Shown here in pieces: positions 54,384 to 64,000 of a DNA stretch of 64,000 nucleotides (position 1 is its first letter; each line of letters begins with the position of its first letter). This DNA is from Marivirga lumbricoides. Lineage in GTDB: Bacteria > Bacteroidota > Bacteroidia > Cytophagales > Cyclobacteriaceae. The notes under the pieces are model-generated. The model saw only the letters and a list, made by a program, of their open reading frames with translations, searched no databases and was not told the origin of the DNA. The translations under genes and the position numbers were made by a program. Where the stretch lies: the NCBI RefSeq assembly GCF_014636295.1, contig NZ_BMEC01000018.1, positions 31,788-95,787 on the forward strand, in the 5' to 3' direction.

Positions 54384-57300
54384 TTAGTTTTTAAGAATTT
54401 TAAGTTGAGTCACGATACCTCCTTCTCCGTTTGTCAGTCTAATATTATAAAGACCTCTAGAGAATTTCTTCATATCTATTCTACCACTAGTCTCACCTGC
54501 GCTTAAAGAAAGTTTCTGCTGATCAACTAATTCTCCTTTCATGTTGAATAAGTTAGCAGTGAATTCGCTTCCTTCACCAGTAAGATCAAACTGAACGAAA
54601 TCAGAAACAGGGTTAGGATATGCTCTCAAATCAACACCTTCAGAATTAGCAACCAGATTAACCTGATCCACTTTTTCTGCTACTGCTTTCATTTGTGCAC
54701 TGTCTCCGATATTATTAATTACCATAATACCGTCCAGGTCATAACCATCCGAATTTCCGGCGGAGAAATCATCAGGATTACTGATATCTGTGATTCTCAG
54801 ATAACTAACTGTAGATAAACCACTATTGGCTATATCAACTTCTCCGTCTCTGCAAATTTCTTCAGCAATAACTGACCAGGTCACCCCGTCCTGAGAACCT
54901 TCTACTTTTGCTTTTTCAGGATAAGAGCTACAATCCCTATCGGTATCACGGAATGAAGTTTCAACAATTAATAAATCATTGCCTTCGTGATCCATTACCT
55001 CGCAACCTAATTGAATGGTTATTGATCCTCCGAAACCTAGAGCAACAAAGTTATAGTTATCATTTTCCTGTGGTTCACCTAAAGCCATAGAAGGGTTTGA
55101 TCTGCTTGTAGGAAGTTCTCTTCCATTCTTTCTATTTCCCGGGCTATAATCTACCACTGATTCACCATAACAGAAGTCAGGCTGATTATCGATAACTTCA
55201 AAATTGATAGTATACGCATCTCCTGAAACTCCGGTACCACCCGCATCTGTAAATGGAGTTGCAGTAACAGTGTTGATACCTTTAGGTAACGCAACTGGGT
55301 TATAAGACCCGCCACTTTCACCAGCTAATGAATAAGGTGCGGAATTATCTGTCTGATAATTATCTTCTCCATTAAAATCAAAAACTACACTGCCTACACT
55401 ATCTGTTAGTGTATTAGCTACAATGCTAAATTGATTGCTGGCATAATTATCAAGATTGATAATATCACCTTCCATTAACTCACCTATTTCCTCATTAAGC
55501 TCCGCATTAATGAGTGTAAAGCTTACAATTTCAGGCACCCCTAAAACTTGCAATGATACAGGGATATTAATTAATGAACTGTCAGGATCATTACTGTTAA
55601 TAGCTATATCTCCATAATAGGTTTCACCAGCTTCTAGCTCTTCAGTATAGAATGTAACTGGTACCTCATCCGTTTCACCAGGTGCTAAAGTTCCTCTTAC
55701 TGGAGGGGTGAAAGTAATAGCTAACTCATTAGTTAAATATTCATTATTAAATATAACCTGTAAACCGGATAAACCTTGTGGCCCTTCTATTCCCACAGTA
55801 GAACTTGTAGTCATTGTTGAATTCTCAACATCTTCATACTGCATTTTTATACTTCCATCAGGATACAAGATTACCTGGAAACTTACAGGATTAGGAATCG
55901 GAATTAATGGAGGGAACCCAAAACCAGGAACACGATCATACTGAACTATAAAATATTCTTCAGTTCCGTAATAGTAAACTCCACCACCGTTTTGTGGCTC
56001 AATATCATCCCAAAAAGGAGCGATAAACAAATTAGGATTAGCGGTGTTTGGAATTTGTTGGTTAGAAAAGTTAGAGCCTGTTAAAGGAGCAAATGTTAAA
56101 AATCCATTAGCACCAATAGTCACACTGTCCTCATCTTCTCCAAAGAAATTGAAACTGAATGGTAGAGCAACAGTTTCATCGCCATCTCCACCTACATTAG
56201 CCAATTCTCCCATACTTGTAATATCGATATAATCGTAAGCAGGGCCTCCGCTATTGTTATCTATCCAGGTATATCCGAATGTTCCAGGGCCTCCACTTGC
56301 ATTTAAAAATTTAGGGCCTACACGAGTATCTTCAGCTTCTTTGCTTAAGATTTTCTCATATTTAATCTGTTCATATTGTTGCGCTTTAGCATTTGCTGCC
56401 TGAGCACTTCCAAAATACGGTGGTGCCAGAGAATAATTTAATTCCGAACCTCCATTATTAGTAATTGATATAGTTTCAACTGTTGAATCTCCTTTATAAA
56501 GTACTAATGAAAGAGAATCAGGTGAAACTTCAATTACTGGAGGATCTACACCTATTCCTGACAAGTAAACAACTGCTGTTTCATTATCAAAGGCATCGTT
56601 ACTTTCAATTACAACCTCATCTTCTGTAAATCCGACAGATGAAGGTGCAAATTCCACATTTACAATTCTAGATTGATCTGGTAATAAAGTAATTGGGGCT
56701 TCTTCATCTAAAGTAAAATCACTATTACTGTTTGAAATAGATGAAATTTCCAATTCTTTAGAACCTGTGTTTTCAATCAAGAAGGATGCTTGTGATGATA
56801 ATCCAATAAATAAAGAATCAAAAGCTAATGAATCCGGTGTAATAACTATTTCAGGATAACCAATAACTGTTAATTCGAACAAAGCTGTGCTTCCTGAATC
56901 AGAAGGAGCATTGCTGGAAACAGTCAGTTCATCATAGTATATACCATCATTTAACTCCGTAGCATCTAAAGTAACAGTAAGTTCCTTAGATCCACCCGCA
57001 GGCACTACACCAGCCATGCTACTTACATTACTAATAAAGTTTGTAAGGGAAATTGCCGGCTTTATGAAACGAAGAGCGAGGCCATCTTTCACATATTCTG
57101 TATTGAAAGCTACCTGCGCACCATCGCTACCATCGGCATTTTCAATCCCTATAGTAGCAGATTCTAAGAAAGTAGCAGATTCCACATCATCATAGAAGAT
57201 ATCCACGTTTCCGTTACTGTTTAATACAATCTGGAAAGTAACAGTTTCATCAGCTGAGCCTAAGTACTCTGTAACATCCGTCCACTGAATAATAAACTGA

Positions 57301-60300
57301 TCACCTAAATCCTGATAATGAACAGAACCATTAAATTCCTGTGGCTCCAAATCATTCCAGAAACCAGCAATCATATTATTAACTGCGTTATCTGTAGGGA
57401 TTTGTGAGTTAGTCCAGGTACTTGTAGAAGTAGGAGCCTGAAAAGCCACAAAACCATTTGCATTAATGAATGCGCTTGAATAAGTGCTACCATAAAAATC
57501 AAAAGTGAATGGCAAATCTACTTCCGCAGTACCATCACCACCCAAAGTTGTAGTTATCTCAGTTCCGGATGCAGTAATGTCATTAAAGCCATAAACCGGT
57601 CCTCCTGTTTCATCACTATCTATCCAGCTATATCCAAACTCGTTATCAGTACCTACGCTATATAATACTTCAGAACCTACACGGTTATCCTTAGCTCCTT
57701 TTTCTTCAAGTGCAGCTGTGTTACTGAAACTTAGAATCTCAGTATTGTTTAACTTTACACCAGGTTTCGCTAATAAAGAGGCTACTGCTAAATCAGGGAA
57801 AGAATAGATCAAAGGTGCATTTCCTTCATTTTTTAAAGTAATTTGCGTTTCTACTGTAGTTCCCGCATCGGTGGTTGCACTCACTTCCTGAGGGTCAAGT
57901 TGAGCAACTGGTGGTTCTGCACCAACACCATATACAACAACTTGTAATGGCTCGTCTAATGCATCGCTTTCAATAGAGATAATTCCATTTCTTGCACCCA
58001 CTTCACTCGGAGCAAAATTTACAGTTACTTCCAAACTACCATTTGCTTCTATAGAAGCTGATGAACTACTCAAGGTAAAGTCAGGGTTATCAGATGAAAT
58101 ATCAGTAACATTTAATACCGCTAAGCCTTCATTATTGATAGTGAAAGTTCTTTCCTTTTCAGCTCCAATAAATACGTCACTGAATAGTAAGTATTCATCT
58201 GAAACAGAAATTTCAGACTCCTGACCAGAAACTTTAAGATAAGTAGCTACAGTTGCTGCTGGTGTTACAGGATCATTGCTACTTACAATAATATCAGTGT
58301 TATACTCTCCGTTTGCTAATGAACTTGCATCAAAAGTTACTGTAACATCTACAGATCCACCTGGTGCTACACTTCCTGATGAAGGTGATAAAGTGATATA
58401 GTTCCCACTACTTCCTCCACCGGATAAAGCTCTCACAAAGAAGACGAAACCAGATGGATTAAAAGTTGCTCCTCCATCTCCACTGAAGAAATAGGTATCT
58501 GGTCTCTGAGTAGCGTTAGCATCAACACCTTGGGGAAAAGCTATTCCATCAGGGTATTTATGTACAACCCAAAATGACTCTCCTGCCTCAAAAGTTAAAG
58601 CTTCATTTAGCACCTCAGCAACTACTATACCCTCTTCGCTACCTTGCTCAAAAGTTTGCGTAAGTAATAGTTCTCCATCATTAGGAGTCGCTCCGCCTTT
58701 GTAAATCTCAAGTATTATAACGGGATCAGATACTGTTTCTGTTCTGAAGCCATTTCTTACTGCTGTTAATGTGAATGTGCTTTCAACATCAAAGTTAACC
58801 GCACTTGTATAAGCAGCAGTTTGCACACCAGAAAAATCATCAGGGAAATCGAGACCAGAATCATAGGCTATTGAATCAGAATATGTACTAGAATAAGATT
58901 GACCTCCGGATTTAGTCATTGAAACCCTTCTCGGTGCATTTGCTAATTTTTCAGTAACTTTCTCTTTATTTCCCACGCCATATAGCGCCATGTCAAGAGA
59001 TGCAATAGTTATATTAGTACTATCATCAATTCCCGGAGTATAATTTATTGGACCTGTAGAAGCCGTAAACTCTAAAGAGCTTTCTCCGGAATTGGAAACC
59101 GTAAAGGTTCGGGTCGCTGTCGGTGGATCATCTGTTTTTACGTCAATTGAAGCACTTAAAGAATCAGGAGAAACTTCGATAGTTGCAGGACGTACAACTG
59201 TTAAACTTACAGGCACCTCTATTGGAGAGTTTACAGAATCATTACTGTTAACTGCCAAAACTGCTTCATATTCACCAGCATCTAGTGTTCTCGCATCAAA
59301 TTTCACATCAACGGTAGTAGTTGAGCCTGCTGCAACTGTGCCTGAACTTGGCGATACTGTTAAGAAAAAAGCATCCGGATCCCCGTCTGTAATTTCTAAA
59401 TTGTCCACATCTAAAGTTGAACCCTCTACAGCCATATTGGAAAGGAAAACAACCTGTTCAATTTCACTTGCAAATCCTTGACCGGAGAATACAAGCTCCT
59501 GATCAAAATAAATAGAGAAAGAAGCATCATCTTTATCTACTGCTATTTTAAGATCAAAATAACCTTCAGGAGTAGTTGCATCTATGCGGACAAAATCCGG
59601 ATCTGTAAGAACATCAATGGTACCATCACCATTAAAACGTAGTCGGGTAACCACTGACTCTGCTGTTGGTGATTGTGGAATCACCTCCCAAGCTACACCA
59701 CTACCTTGTATATTAATAGAAGCAGAAGCAGTCATGAATGGCTCATCCAAAGGCTCTATAGTAGGGGAAATAGCAAGAATATTTCCAGGACGTGTTCCTC
59801 CAAGTCCATCAGAAACACCCCTAAAATGCTGGCTACCCTCTTCAGGGTTTTCATCAGAAATAATCCAGTTACCTGCGTATTGACCTACCCAGCCGAGTTG
59901 ATTATTAATGTCTCCTAAATTAAATTCTTCAAAATCAGTAGCATATAAACTGGTTATAACCCTGTTAAAACTGTTTGTATTACCTCTTACCAAAGCAGAT
60001 TTGCTGGAGCCTTCCATAGCAGAAGGAAAAGATTCCTTAGTAAAACCCTTTGCGTTTATAAATGCATTGCTGGTAAAAACTTTATTTGTAAAACTATCTG
60101 CTGTGTCAGAGTTTACTTCAATACTGAAAGTAAGATCCGCATTACCTGTATTTGAGATGGTAAGTGGCTGCGTACTGGTTTGCAATTGTTCCAATGTTTC
60201 TGACAAAGAATCCGGTGAAACAGAAATTTCCGGTGCTTCTGAACCGTCCAGCACTCTGATTTCTATCGGAATACTAAGTGTGTCAGGACTTTCTGCTGTA

Positions 60301-61619
60301 GTAACATATATAGTTTCTTCATAAAGTCCTCTGGTTACTTCAGATACATTTAATTTCACTATAATAGAATCTGTTGTTCCTGATGCTATTGTTAGTGAGG
60401 TAGGATCGATAAATTCAATGATTGAGAAATTATCTGAAGAAGTAAATATACTTGCATTAACTACAGAATCTGAAATATTTGAAAGAGTGATAGTACTTAA
60501 TAACGTATCTCCCACGAACAACTCTTCATCTATAGAAGTAGGGTTAGCCACTAAAAGAGGTGCGTCCGCATCATTAATAACCCAGCCCATATCTTTAAAC
60601 AAGCCCCTGGTAATATCTCCAATGTCAAAATTAGATTCTGCAGAACCTACTGCCGGAGTCATTAATGAATTAACATCACCAGCTGGGAATGCAGCTTCAT
60701 CCCAGTGTGCAAGACTTGAACCTCCTTGAAATGTACTAGGAGCATAAAGTTCAGGTCTTTCACCCCCTAAAGCAGCAACTGCAAATTCACCAGCCATAAA
60801 AATATCTCCACTGGTAAAGGCAGAACCTAATTGAGTAGATGGATCCGGGAAATCCAACAAACGATTACCTGCTCCATCCTCAATAAAAACTCCAAAGATA
60901 GAAGGGTTTCCATTAGAACGTAGGGTACCTGTTCCGCCACTGTAACCTCTAACAGTAGTAAAACCTAAACCATGACCTGCTTCATGTAGCGCAACAGTCA
61001 CAAAATCATACAAGCCTGACGGTGTGTTTCCATCAAGTCCGAAGTACCAGGGAATACCATTTCCAAGGTTTACTATAAGGTCAAATTCTTCATCCGGGAA
61101 AAGTACCTCACCAGCCAATGAATTGGCTAATGCTGCAGGATAAAGAACATCCGATTCCGGTGCACCAGGGAAATTGGTAACATTGTATGCCGGACCAGCC
61201 GAAGCTAAAACACCAGGGCCTAAATTAGCAAAATCCGCATATACCTTAATAGGCACTGATGAAACAATTTGAGTAGACCAAATGTCCAGGGCATATTGAA
61301 AAGCTTCCCTTGCTTCAGGGTTAGCTTGTGCGCCCGGGCCAAAGGTAATGTCAAACTCTGCTGTAGCTTCATCTTGCAACATGCGCTGATGCATACCTTT
61401 AGTTTGCTGAGGTATATTTACTCTTGTAAACATATCCTGCGGCTTAGCCGGGCAAATAACTGGTACTGCCGGCTTCTTCTCTGCTTTCTGGGCCCATAGC
61501 TCCTGAGAGGCCACAGTTGAGAAAAGCAGTAAAAAAATCAATGTAAGAAAAAGACTCTTTTTACCTGTTGTAACAGGCAATAAATCAAAAAAGTCAGATT
61601 CGGTGTACTTTTTCTTCAT
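54384..61619 (-). CDS. Giant T9SS-exported metalloprotease-like repeat protein
   Basis: A 2411-residue protein. An unusually long N-terminal lead of 20 residues precedes the signal core (SLFLTLIFLLLFSTVAS). Residues about 85-345 resemble a metzincin-like catalytic domain with H212-E-A-G-H216-G-L-G; the expected third His of HExxHxxGxxH is Thr222. About 350-1250 hold Ig/ASH-like beta-sandwich repeats (VSPDSLS...; NTGNADLTF), then two related nidogen-like modules start near 1330 and 1783 (FGYSWIDSD, FGYTWIDNN), more repeats, a discoidin-like segment (about 2153-2300) and a T9SS type A sorting domain from about 2326 (AYPNPVSDFVQFD). Function as adhesin/protease is inferred. Confidence 0.85.
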   Translation of the reverse strand: MKKKYTESDFFDLLPVTTGKKSLFLTLIFLLLFSTVASQELWAQKAEKKPAVPVICPAKPQDMFTRVNIPQQTKGMHQRMLQDEATAEFDITFGPGAQANPEAREAFQYALDIWSTQIVSSVPIKVYADFANLGPGVLASAGPAYNVTNFPGAPESDVLYPAALANSLAGEVLFPDEEFDLIVNLGNGIPWYFGLDGNTPSGLYDFVTVALHEAGHGLGFTTVRGYSGGTGTLRSNGNPSIFGVFIEDGAGNRLLDFPDPSTQLGSAFTSGDIFMAGEFAVAALGGERPELYAPSTFQGGSSLAHWDEAAFPAGDVNSLMTPAVGSAESNFDIGDITRGLFKDMGWVINDADAPLLVANPTSIDEELFVGDTLLSTITLSNISDSVVNASIFTSSDNFSIIEFIDPTSLTIASGTTDSIIVKLNVSEVTRGLYEETIYVTTAESPDTLSIPIEIRVLDGSEAPEISVSPDSLSETLEQLQTSTQPLTISNTGNADLTFSIEVNSDTADSFTNKVFTSNAFINAKGFTKESFPSAMEGSSKSALVRGNTNSFNRVITSLYATDFEEFNLGDINNQLGWVGQYAGNWIISDENPEEGSQHFRGVSDGLGGTRPGNILAISPTIEPLDEPFMTASASINIQGSGVAWEVIPQSPTAESVVTRLRFNGDGTIDVLTDPDFVRIDATTPEGYFDLKIAVDKDDASFSIYFDQELVFSGQGFASEIEQVVFLSNMAVEGSTLDVDNLEITDGDPDAFFLTVSPSSGTVAAGSTTTVDVKFDARTLDAGEYEAVLAVNSNDSVNSPIEVPVSLTVVRPATIEVSPDSLSASIDVKTDDPPTATRTFTVSNSGESSLEFTASTGPINYTPGIDDSTNITIASLDMALYGVGNKEKVTEKLANAPRRVSMTKSGGQSYSSTYSDSIAYDSGLDFPDDFSGVQTAAYTSAVNFDVESTFTLTAVRNGFRTETVSDPVIILEIYKGGATPNDGELLLTQTFEQGSEEGIVVAEVLNEALTFEAGESFWVVHKYPDGIAFPQGVDANATQRPDTYFFSGDGGATFNPSGFVFFVRALSGGGSSGNYITLSPSSGSVAPGGSVDVTVTFDASSLANGEYNTDIIVSSNDPVTPAATVATYLKVSGQESEISVSDEYLLFSDVFIGAEKERTFTINNEGLAVLNVTDISSDNPDFTLSSSSASIEANGSLEVTVNFAPSEVGARNGIISIESDALDEPLQVVVYGVGAEPPVAQLDPQEVSATTDAGTTVETQITLKNEGNAPLIYSFPDLAVASLLAKPGVKLNNTEILSFSNTAALEEKGAKDNRVGSEVLYSVGTDNEFGYSWIDSDETGGPVYGFNDITASGTEITTTLGGDGTAEVDLPFTFDFYGSTYSSAFINANGFVAFQAPTSTSTWTNSQIPTDNAVNNMIAGFWNDLEPQEFNGSVHYQDLGDQFIIQWTDVTEYLGSADETVTFQIVLNSNGNVDIFYDDVESATFLESATIGIENADGSDGAQVAFNTEYVKDGLALRFIKPAISLTNFISNVSSMAGVVPAGGSKELTVTLDATELNDGIYYDELTVSSNAPSDSGSTALFELTVIGYPEIVITPDSLAFDSLFIGLSSQASFLIENTGSKELEISSISNSNSDFTLDEEAPITLLPDQSRIVNVEFAPSSVGFTEDEVVIESNDAFDNETAVVYLSGIGVDPPVIEVSPDSLSLVLYKGDSTVETISITNNGGSELNYSLAPPYFGSAQAANAKAQQYEQIKYEKILSKEAEDTRVGPKFLNASGGPGTFGYTWIDNNSGGPAYDYIDITSMGELANVGGDGDETVALPFSFNFFGEDEDSVTIGANGFLTFAPLTGSNFSNQQIPNTANPNLFIAPFWDDIEPQNGGGVYYYGTEEYFIVQYDRVPGFGFPPLIPIPNPVSFQVILYPDGSIKMQYEDVENSTMTTSSTVGIEGPQGLSGLQVIFNNEYLTNELAITFTPPVRGTLAPGETDEVPVTFYTEELEAGETYYGDIAINSNDPDSSLINIPVSLQVLGVPEIVSFTLINAELNEEIGELMEGDIINLDNYASNQFSIVANTLTDSVGSVVFDFNGEDNYQTDNSAPYSLAGESGGSYNPVALPKGINTVTATPFTDAGGTGVSGDAYTINFEVIDNQPDFCYGESVVDYSPGNRKNGRELPTSRSNPSMALGEPQENDNYNFVALGFGGSITIQLGCEVMDHEGNDLLIVETSFRDTDRDCSSYPEKAKVEGSQDGVTWSVIAEEICRDGEVDIANSGLSTVSYLRITDISNPDDFSAGNSDGYDLDGIMVINNIGDSAQMKAVAEKVDQVNLVANSEGVDLRAYPNPVSDFVQFDLTGEGSEFTANLFNMKGELVDQQKLSLSAGETSGRIDMKKFSRGLYNIRLTNGEGGIVTQLKILKN

Positions 61620-62240
61620 ACTTTTTTATTTTGGTTAAACAATAATTTAATCCTAAAACTATGGTTTAATCACAATAAAAACAATTTTTATATGTTTAAT
61701 ATATGTGTTTATCGAAATAAAAAAGTAAAAAGCATACACTTGAATACAGTGTGAAATAAAAAAAATTATATTGAAAAAATAGATTGTTTCAATGTAATGT
61801 AAAACTATATTTTAATAAAAAATATCATAAATAAATTCTGCCAACGAATAGCAAGAAAATAAAAATAATTACAATATTTTGAAACATATTGGAAAAGTGC
61901 AATTTGAAAATTGTTCAATTTTTTTTAATAAATTGAAAAGAATTATCCTTTTTAATGAATTAGAAAGATGATAACCAGCACATTAGTAAGATTAAAAATA
62001 TTTAAAATGAAGAGGGTTTAAATGAATTATCTCATCTGTGTAAAACAACAGAGCAATCAATCTTCTTTAGGGGTTACATAAGCCAATTTACTAGGCCAAT
62101 GGAAGACTTATTTTGCTATTATCTAATGATGTGTAGTAAGATTAAGTCCACTCTTTAAAATGAATACGGGACAAACTTGGATCAGCCCTTATGTAAGCTA
62201 CCCTGAGAAAGACATGGTTAAAGTTATTTACTTAAAAGAA
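61620..62240. other. AT-rich gap upstream of giant gene
   Basis: About 620 bases with no ORF. It must hold the promoter of the giant gene and the 3' flank of nth. A 9-base inverted repeat TTACATAAG/CTTATGTAA occurs about 105 bases apart and is probably chance. No RNA gene recognised. Confidence 0.55.
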
Positions 62241-62912
62241 TTAATCTTTAGCAATTTTTGAGGGCTTACTGCCATAAGTATTTTCAAAGTACCTACAAAA
62301 ATGAGTGATTTTACATTGCTCACATTTTGGTTTCCTTGCTACGCACACATATCTGCCATGGAGGATAAGCCAATGGTGTGCCACATGAACATACTCGGAA
62401 GGAATATTCTTTACGAGTACTTTCTCTACTTCCAGAGGTGTTTTGGCATTCTGGTTAACAAGTCCTAATCTTTTTGAAACCCGAAATACATGGGTATCCA
62501 CTGCCATAGCTGGCTGATTATAAATAACTGAAGCAATTACATTAGCTGTTTTTCTACCAACACCAGGCATTTTCTGTAAGTCTTCAATACTTTCAGGAAC
62601 CTCAGAATTATATTCCTCTACCAGCATTTTTGCCATACCCAACAAATGCTTCGTTTTATTATTCATAAATGAAATACTTTTGATGTAAGGTAAAACTTCA
62701 TCAAAATGCGAGGCTGCCAGGTGTGCTGGCGTAGGAAAGGCTTCAAACAAAGCCGGGGTTACTATATTCACCCGTTTGTCGGTGCATTGTGCAGACAAAA
62801 TAACAGCCACAAGCAATTGATAAGGATTTTCATAATGAAGTTCCGTTTCTGCTTGTGGCTGATTTTTGGAGAAATATTCTAAAAAAGCTTTGTAGCGATC
62901 TTTTCTTTGCAT
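62241..62912 (-). CDS. nth: Endonuclease III
   Basis: A 223-residue base-excision repair glycosylase/AP-lyase. The helix-hairpin-helix is LQKMPGVGRKTANVIASV with the catalytic Lys, followed by AVDTHVFRVSKRLGLV with the catalytic Asp. A [4Fe-4S] cluster site C-x6-C-x2-C-x5-C is formed by CVARKPKCEQCKITHFC. Length is normal. It is the last gene of the sigma-factor unit, 3 bases after the small protein. Confidence 0.96.
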   Translation of the reverse strand: MQRKDRYKAFLEYFSKNQPQAETELHYENPYQLLVAVILSAQCTDKRVNIVTPALFEAFPTPAHLAASHFDEVLPYIKSISFMNNKTKHLLGMAKMLVEEYNSEVPESIEDLQKMPGVGRKTANVIASVIYNQPAMAVDTHVFRVSKRLGLVNQNAKTPLEVEKVLVKNIPSEYVHVAHHWLILHGRYVCVARKPKCEQCKITHFCRYFENTYGSKPSKIAKD

Positions 62913-62915
62913 TGG

Positions 62916-63155
62916 TTAGTCCTTTACAGGATGCAAGTTAAAGTCTTTTGAATATTCCAGTATACTATTAATGGTTTTTTCTGAAGGAGCCATCATGCTC
63001 CCGTCCAATTGCGTCTTCAGCTTCTGCAACTCTTGATATTGCTCCAATAAAGCAAGATCAATAGCTAAGGCTTTTTCGATTAGTCGATTCTCTTCAGTTG
63101 TGGTTTCATCATAAACATATCTGATTAAATCGTCATGAGTAAAAATTTTGGTCAT
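62916..63155 (-). CDS. Small protein co-encoded with ECF sigma factor
   Basis: A 79-residue soluble protein, helical and acidic, beginning MTKIFTHDDLIRYVYDETTTEENRLIEKAL. The opening resembles the N-terminal segment of anti-sigma factors (short acidic helix bundle), but there is no membrane helix and no zinc HxxxCxxC motif. It overlaps the sigma gene by 23 bases. A role modulating the sigma factor is an inference from position only. Confidence 0.6.
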   Translation of the reverse strand: MTKIFTHDDLIRYVYDETTTEENRLIEKALAIDLALLEQYQELQKLKTQLDGSMMAPSEKTINSILEYSKDFNLHPVKD

Positions 63156-63735
63156 AGGCTATATTATATTGTTGCATCTTTTTCCTCAAATTAATGAGGG
63201 CATAGCGCATCCGACCTAAGGCAGTATTGATACTCACACCTGTTTGTTCAGAAATTTCCTTAAAGCTCATATCCATAAAGTGTCTCATAATCAACACTTC
63301 TTTTTGAGCATCCGGCAATTCCTGAATCAATTTTCTCAGGGATTTGTGCATATCCTTTTTCATCTGCGCATCCTCAAAGCTGCCTTCTGCAAATTCGAGG
63401 GTCTCGAACACACTGTTTCCATCGTCCATAACGATGGTAGGGTACCTTTTATTTTTCCTGAATTTATCAATTGCCAAATTATGCGCAATTCTCAATATCC
63501 ATGGAAGAAATTTACCTTCTTCATTATAACGTCCGGATTTTAAAGTTCGTATAGCTTTAATGAAAACTTCTTGCATTAAATCTTCAGCTACATATTGATC
63601 TTTCACTATCATGTAGATAGTTGAGAAAATTCTAGACTTGTGGCGGATTACTAATTGTTCAAACGCTACTTCATTACCATTGATATACTGGTTAACCAAT
63701 TGGCTATCATCCAGTTTTGTTTTTTGACTATTCAT
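63133..63735 (-). CDS. ECF RNA polymerase sigma factor
   Basis: A 200-residue sigma-70 family factor of the extracytoplasmic-function type. Region 2 (about 23-95) carries IFSTIYMIVKDQYVAEDLMQEVFIKA and FLPWILRIAHNLAIDKFRKNKR. Region 4 (about 135-190) has LPDAQKEVLIMRHFMDMSFKEI and the HTH SEQTGVSINTALGRMRYALINLRK. It directs RNA polymerase to a regulon not visible here. ATG start; the gene is first in the unit with the small protein and nth. Confidence 0.9.
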   Translation of the reverse strand: MNSQKTKLDDSQLVNQYINGNEVAFEQLVIRHKSRIFSTIYMIVKDQYVAEDLMQEVFIKAIRTLKSGRYNEEGKFLPWILRIAHNLAIDKFRKNKRYPTIVMDDGNSVFETLEFAEGSFEDAQMKKDMHKSLRKLIQELPDAQKEVLIMRHFMDMSFKEISEQTGVSINTALGRMRYALINLRKKMQQYNIAYDQNFYS

Positions 63736-64000
63736 CTTAAAACACCTTGTTTAGTTTGGTAAAGTTTTCTCTATAGCGTTATTCTTTGAGGTGAAAAATA
63801 ATATAATAATTTCGAAAGTATTTAAAATGTGCGGAAACACAAAAAAAAACTCAACTATTTTAGAAAAAAAACAATTTGTAACTACTCAGGTGCTAAAATA
63901 AAATAATTTTTCATGTTGTGTGGATAAGTTTCCAATTAAAAAGTAGCCTGAAACATCATGGGGGTAATTTAATTGGCGAATAGCTGAAAATCAGCTTAAT

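Noticed and set aside
59908-60324. Plus-strand 138-codon frame, and several others, opposite the giant exported-protein gene
   Set aside because: The minus-strand frame is continuous for 2411 codons with repeats and a sorting domain; the plus-strand frames are by-products of its Ser/Thr-rich codons.
54384-61619. The giant protein's repeats as a CRISPR-like or tandem DNA repeat array
   Set aside because: Repeats are at protein level only; DNA copies are diverged and have no regular spacers.
62074-62196. Inverted repeat TTACATAAG ... CTTATGTAA in the gap near nth
   Set aside because: Nine bases 105 apart in AT-rich DNA are expected by chance; no insertion-sequence gene or target duplication is present.
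1-64000. tRNA, rRNA, insertion sequence, integrase or phage genes
   Set aside because: I looked on both strands for characteristic ends, transposase motifs and structured RNAs and found none that hold up; short structured RNAs could still have escaped reading by eye.

Overview
The window comes from a Bacteroidota genome, most likely order Cytophagales (Marivirga-like). I infer this from the low G+C, the type IX secretion component PorZ and T9SS C-terminal sorting domains, a carboxypeptidase-regulatory-domain TonB receptor, -7 boxes of the form TAnnTTTG, frequent TTG/GTG starts with little Shine-Dalgarno, and Bacteroidota-specific gene orders (purH-mreB-mreC-mreD-mrdA-rodA; ccmBCDEF with a DUF2520 protein). 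No rRNA, tRNA, CRISPR array, insertion sequence or phage was found.

Layout. 0-5 kb: the 3' part of a LETM1/TerB-like protein overlapping a convergent TerC/Alx membrane protein, a lipoprotein with collagen-like triplets, and an MsbA-type ABC exporter. 5-9 kb: dTDP-sugar genes rfbA, rfbB and rfbC around a Wzz-like polysaccharide co-polymerase (rfbD is absent). 9-16 kb: cytochrome c maturation genes ccmB-C-D-E-F, where CcmE is the cysteine (CxxxY) variant, then a DUF2520 protein, a UbiA prenyltransferase and purN. 16-26 kb: two poorly known proteins, purH, and the complete rod-shape/elongasome operon. 26-33 kb: a [2Fe-2S] ferredoxin, thymidine kinase and porZ. Then come an acidic small protein and an outer-membrane-like protein, recO, and two lipoproteins; these four around recO look like accessory cargo.

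33-39 kb: a TonB-dependent receptor with a beta-helix lipoprotein encoded upstream, then MoxR ATPase, apt and mazG. 41-48 kb: a membrane protein with a histidine-kinase phosphoacceptor region but no catalytic domain, a Cys-rich small membrane protein, a PiT-like permease, an arsenic operon (arsR, DUF6428, arsenate reductase, ACR3) and the cbpA/cbpM co-chaperone pair. 48-54 kb: glmM, a cysteine desulfurase, a tandem universal stress protein, an M1 metallopeptidase lipoprotein and a SiaC-like (DUF1987) regulator. 54-62 kb: one 2411-residue T9SS-exported protein with a metalloprotease-like head and many Ig/ASH-like repeats. 62-64 kb: endonuclease III, a small putative sigma-associated protein and an ECF sigma factor.

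Most of the window is housekeeping. The observations I find most worth following are: an AATATT-centred operator-like 20-mer shared (17 of 20 bases) by the arsR promoter and the TonB-receptor promoter; a 14-bp terminator-like hairpin buried inside rfbC that would stop transcripts from the convergent Wzz-like gene; the CxxxY CcmE in a ccm cluster without nearby ccmA/G/H; the kinase-less phosphoacceptor membrane protein; the arsenic operon products with C-terminal vicinal cysteines; and the giant exported protein whose HExxHxxG motif lacks the usual third histidine. I saw no convincing wholly new multi-gene system.
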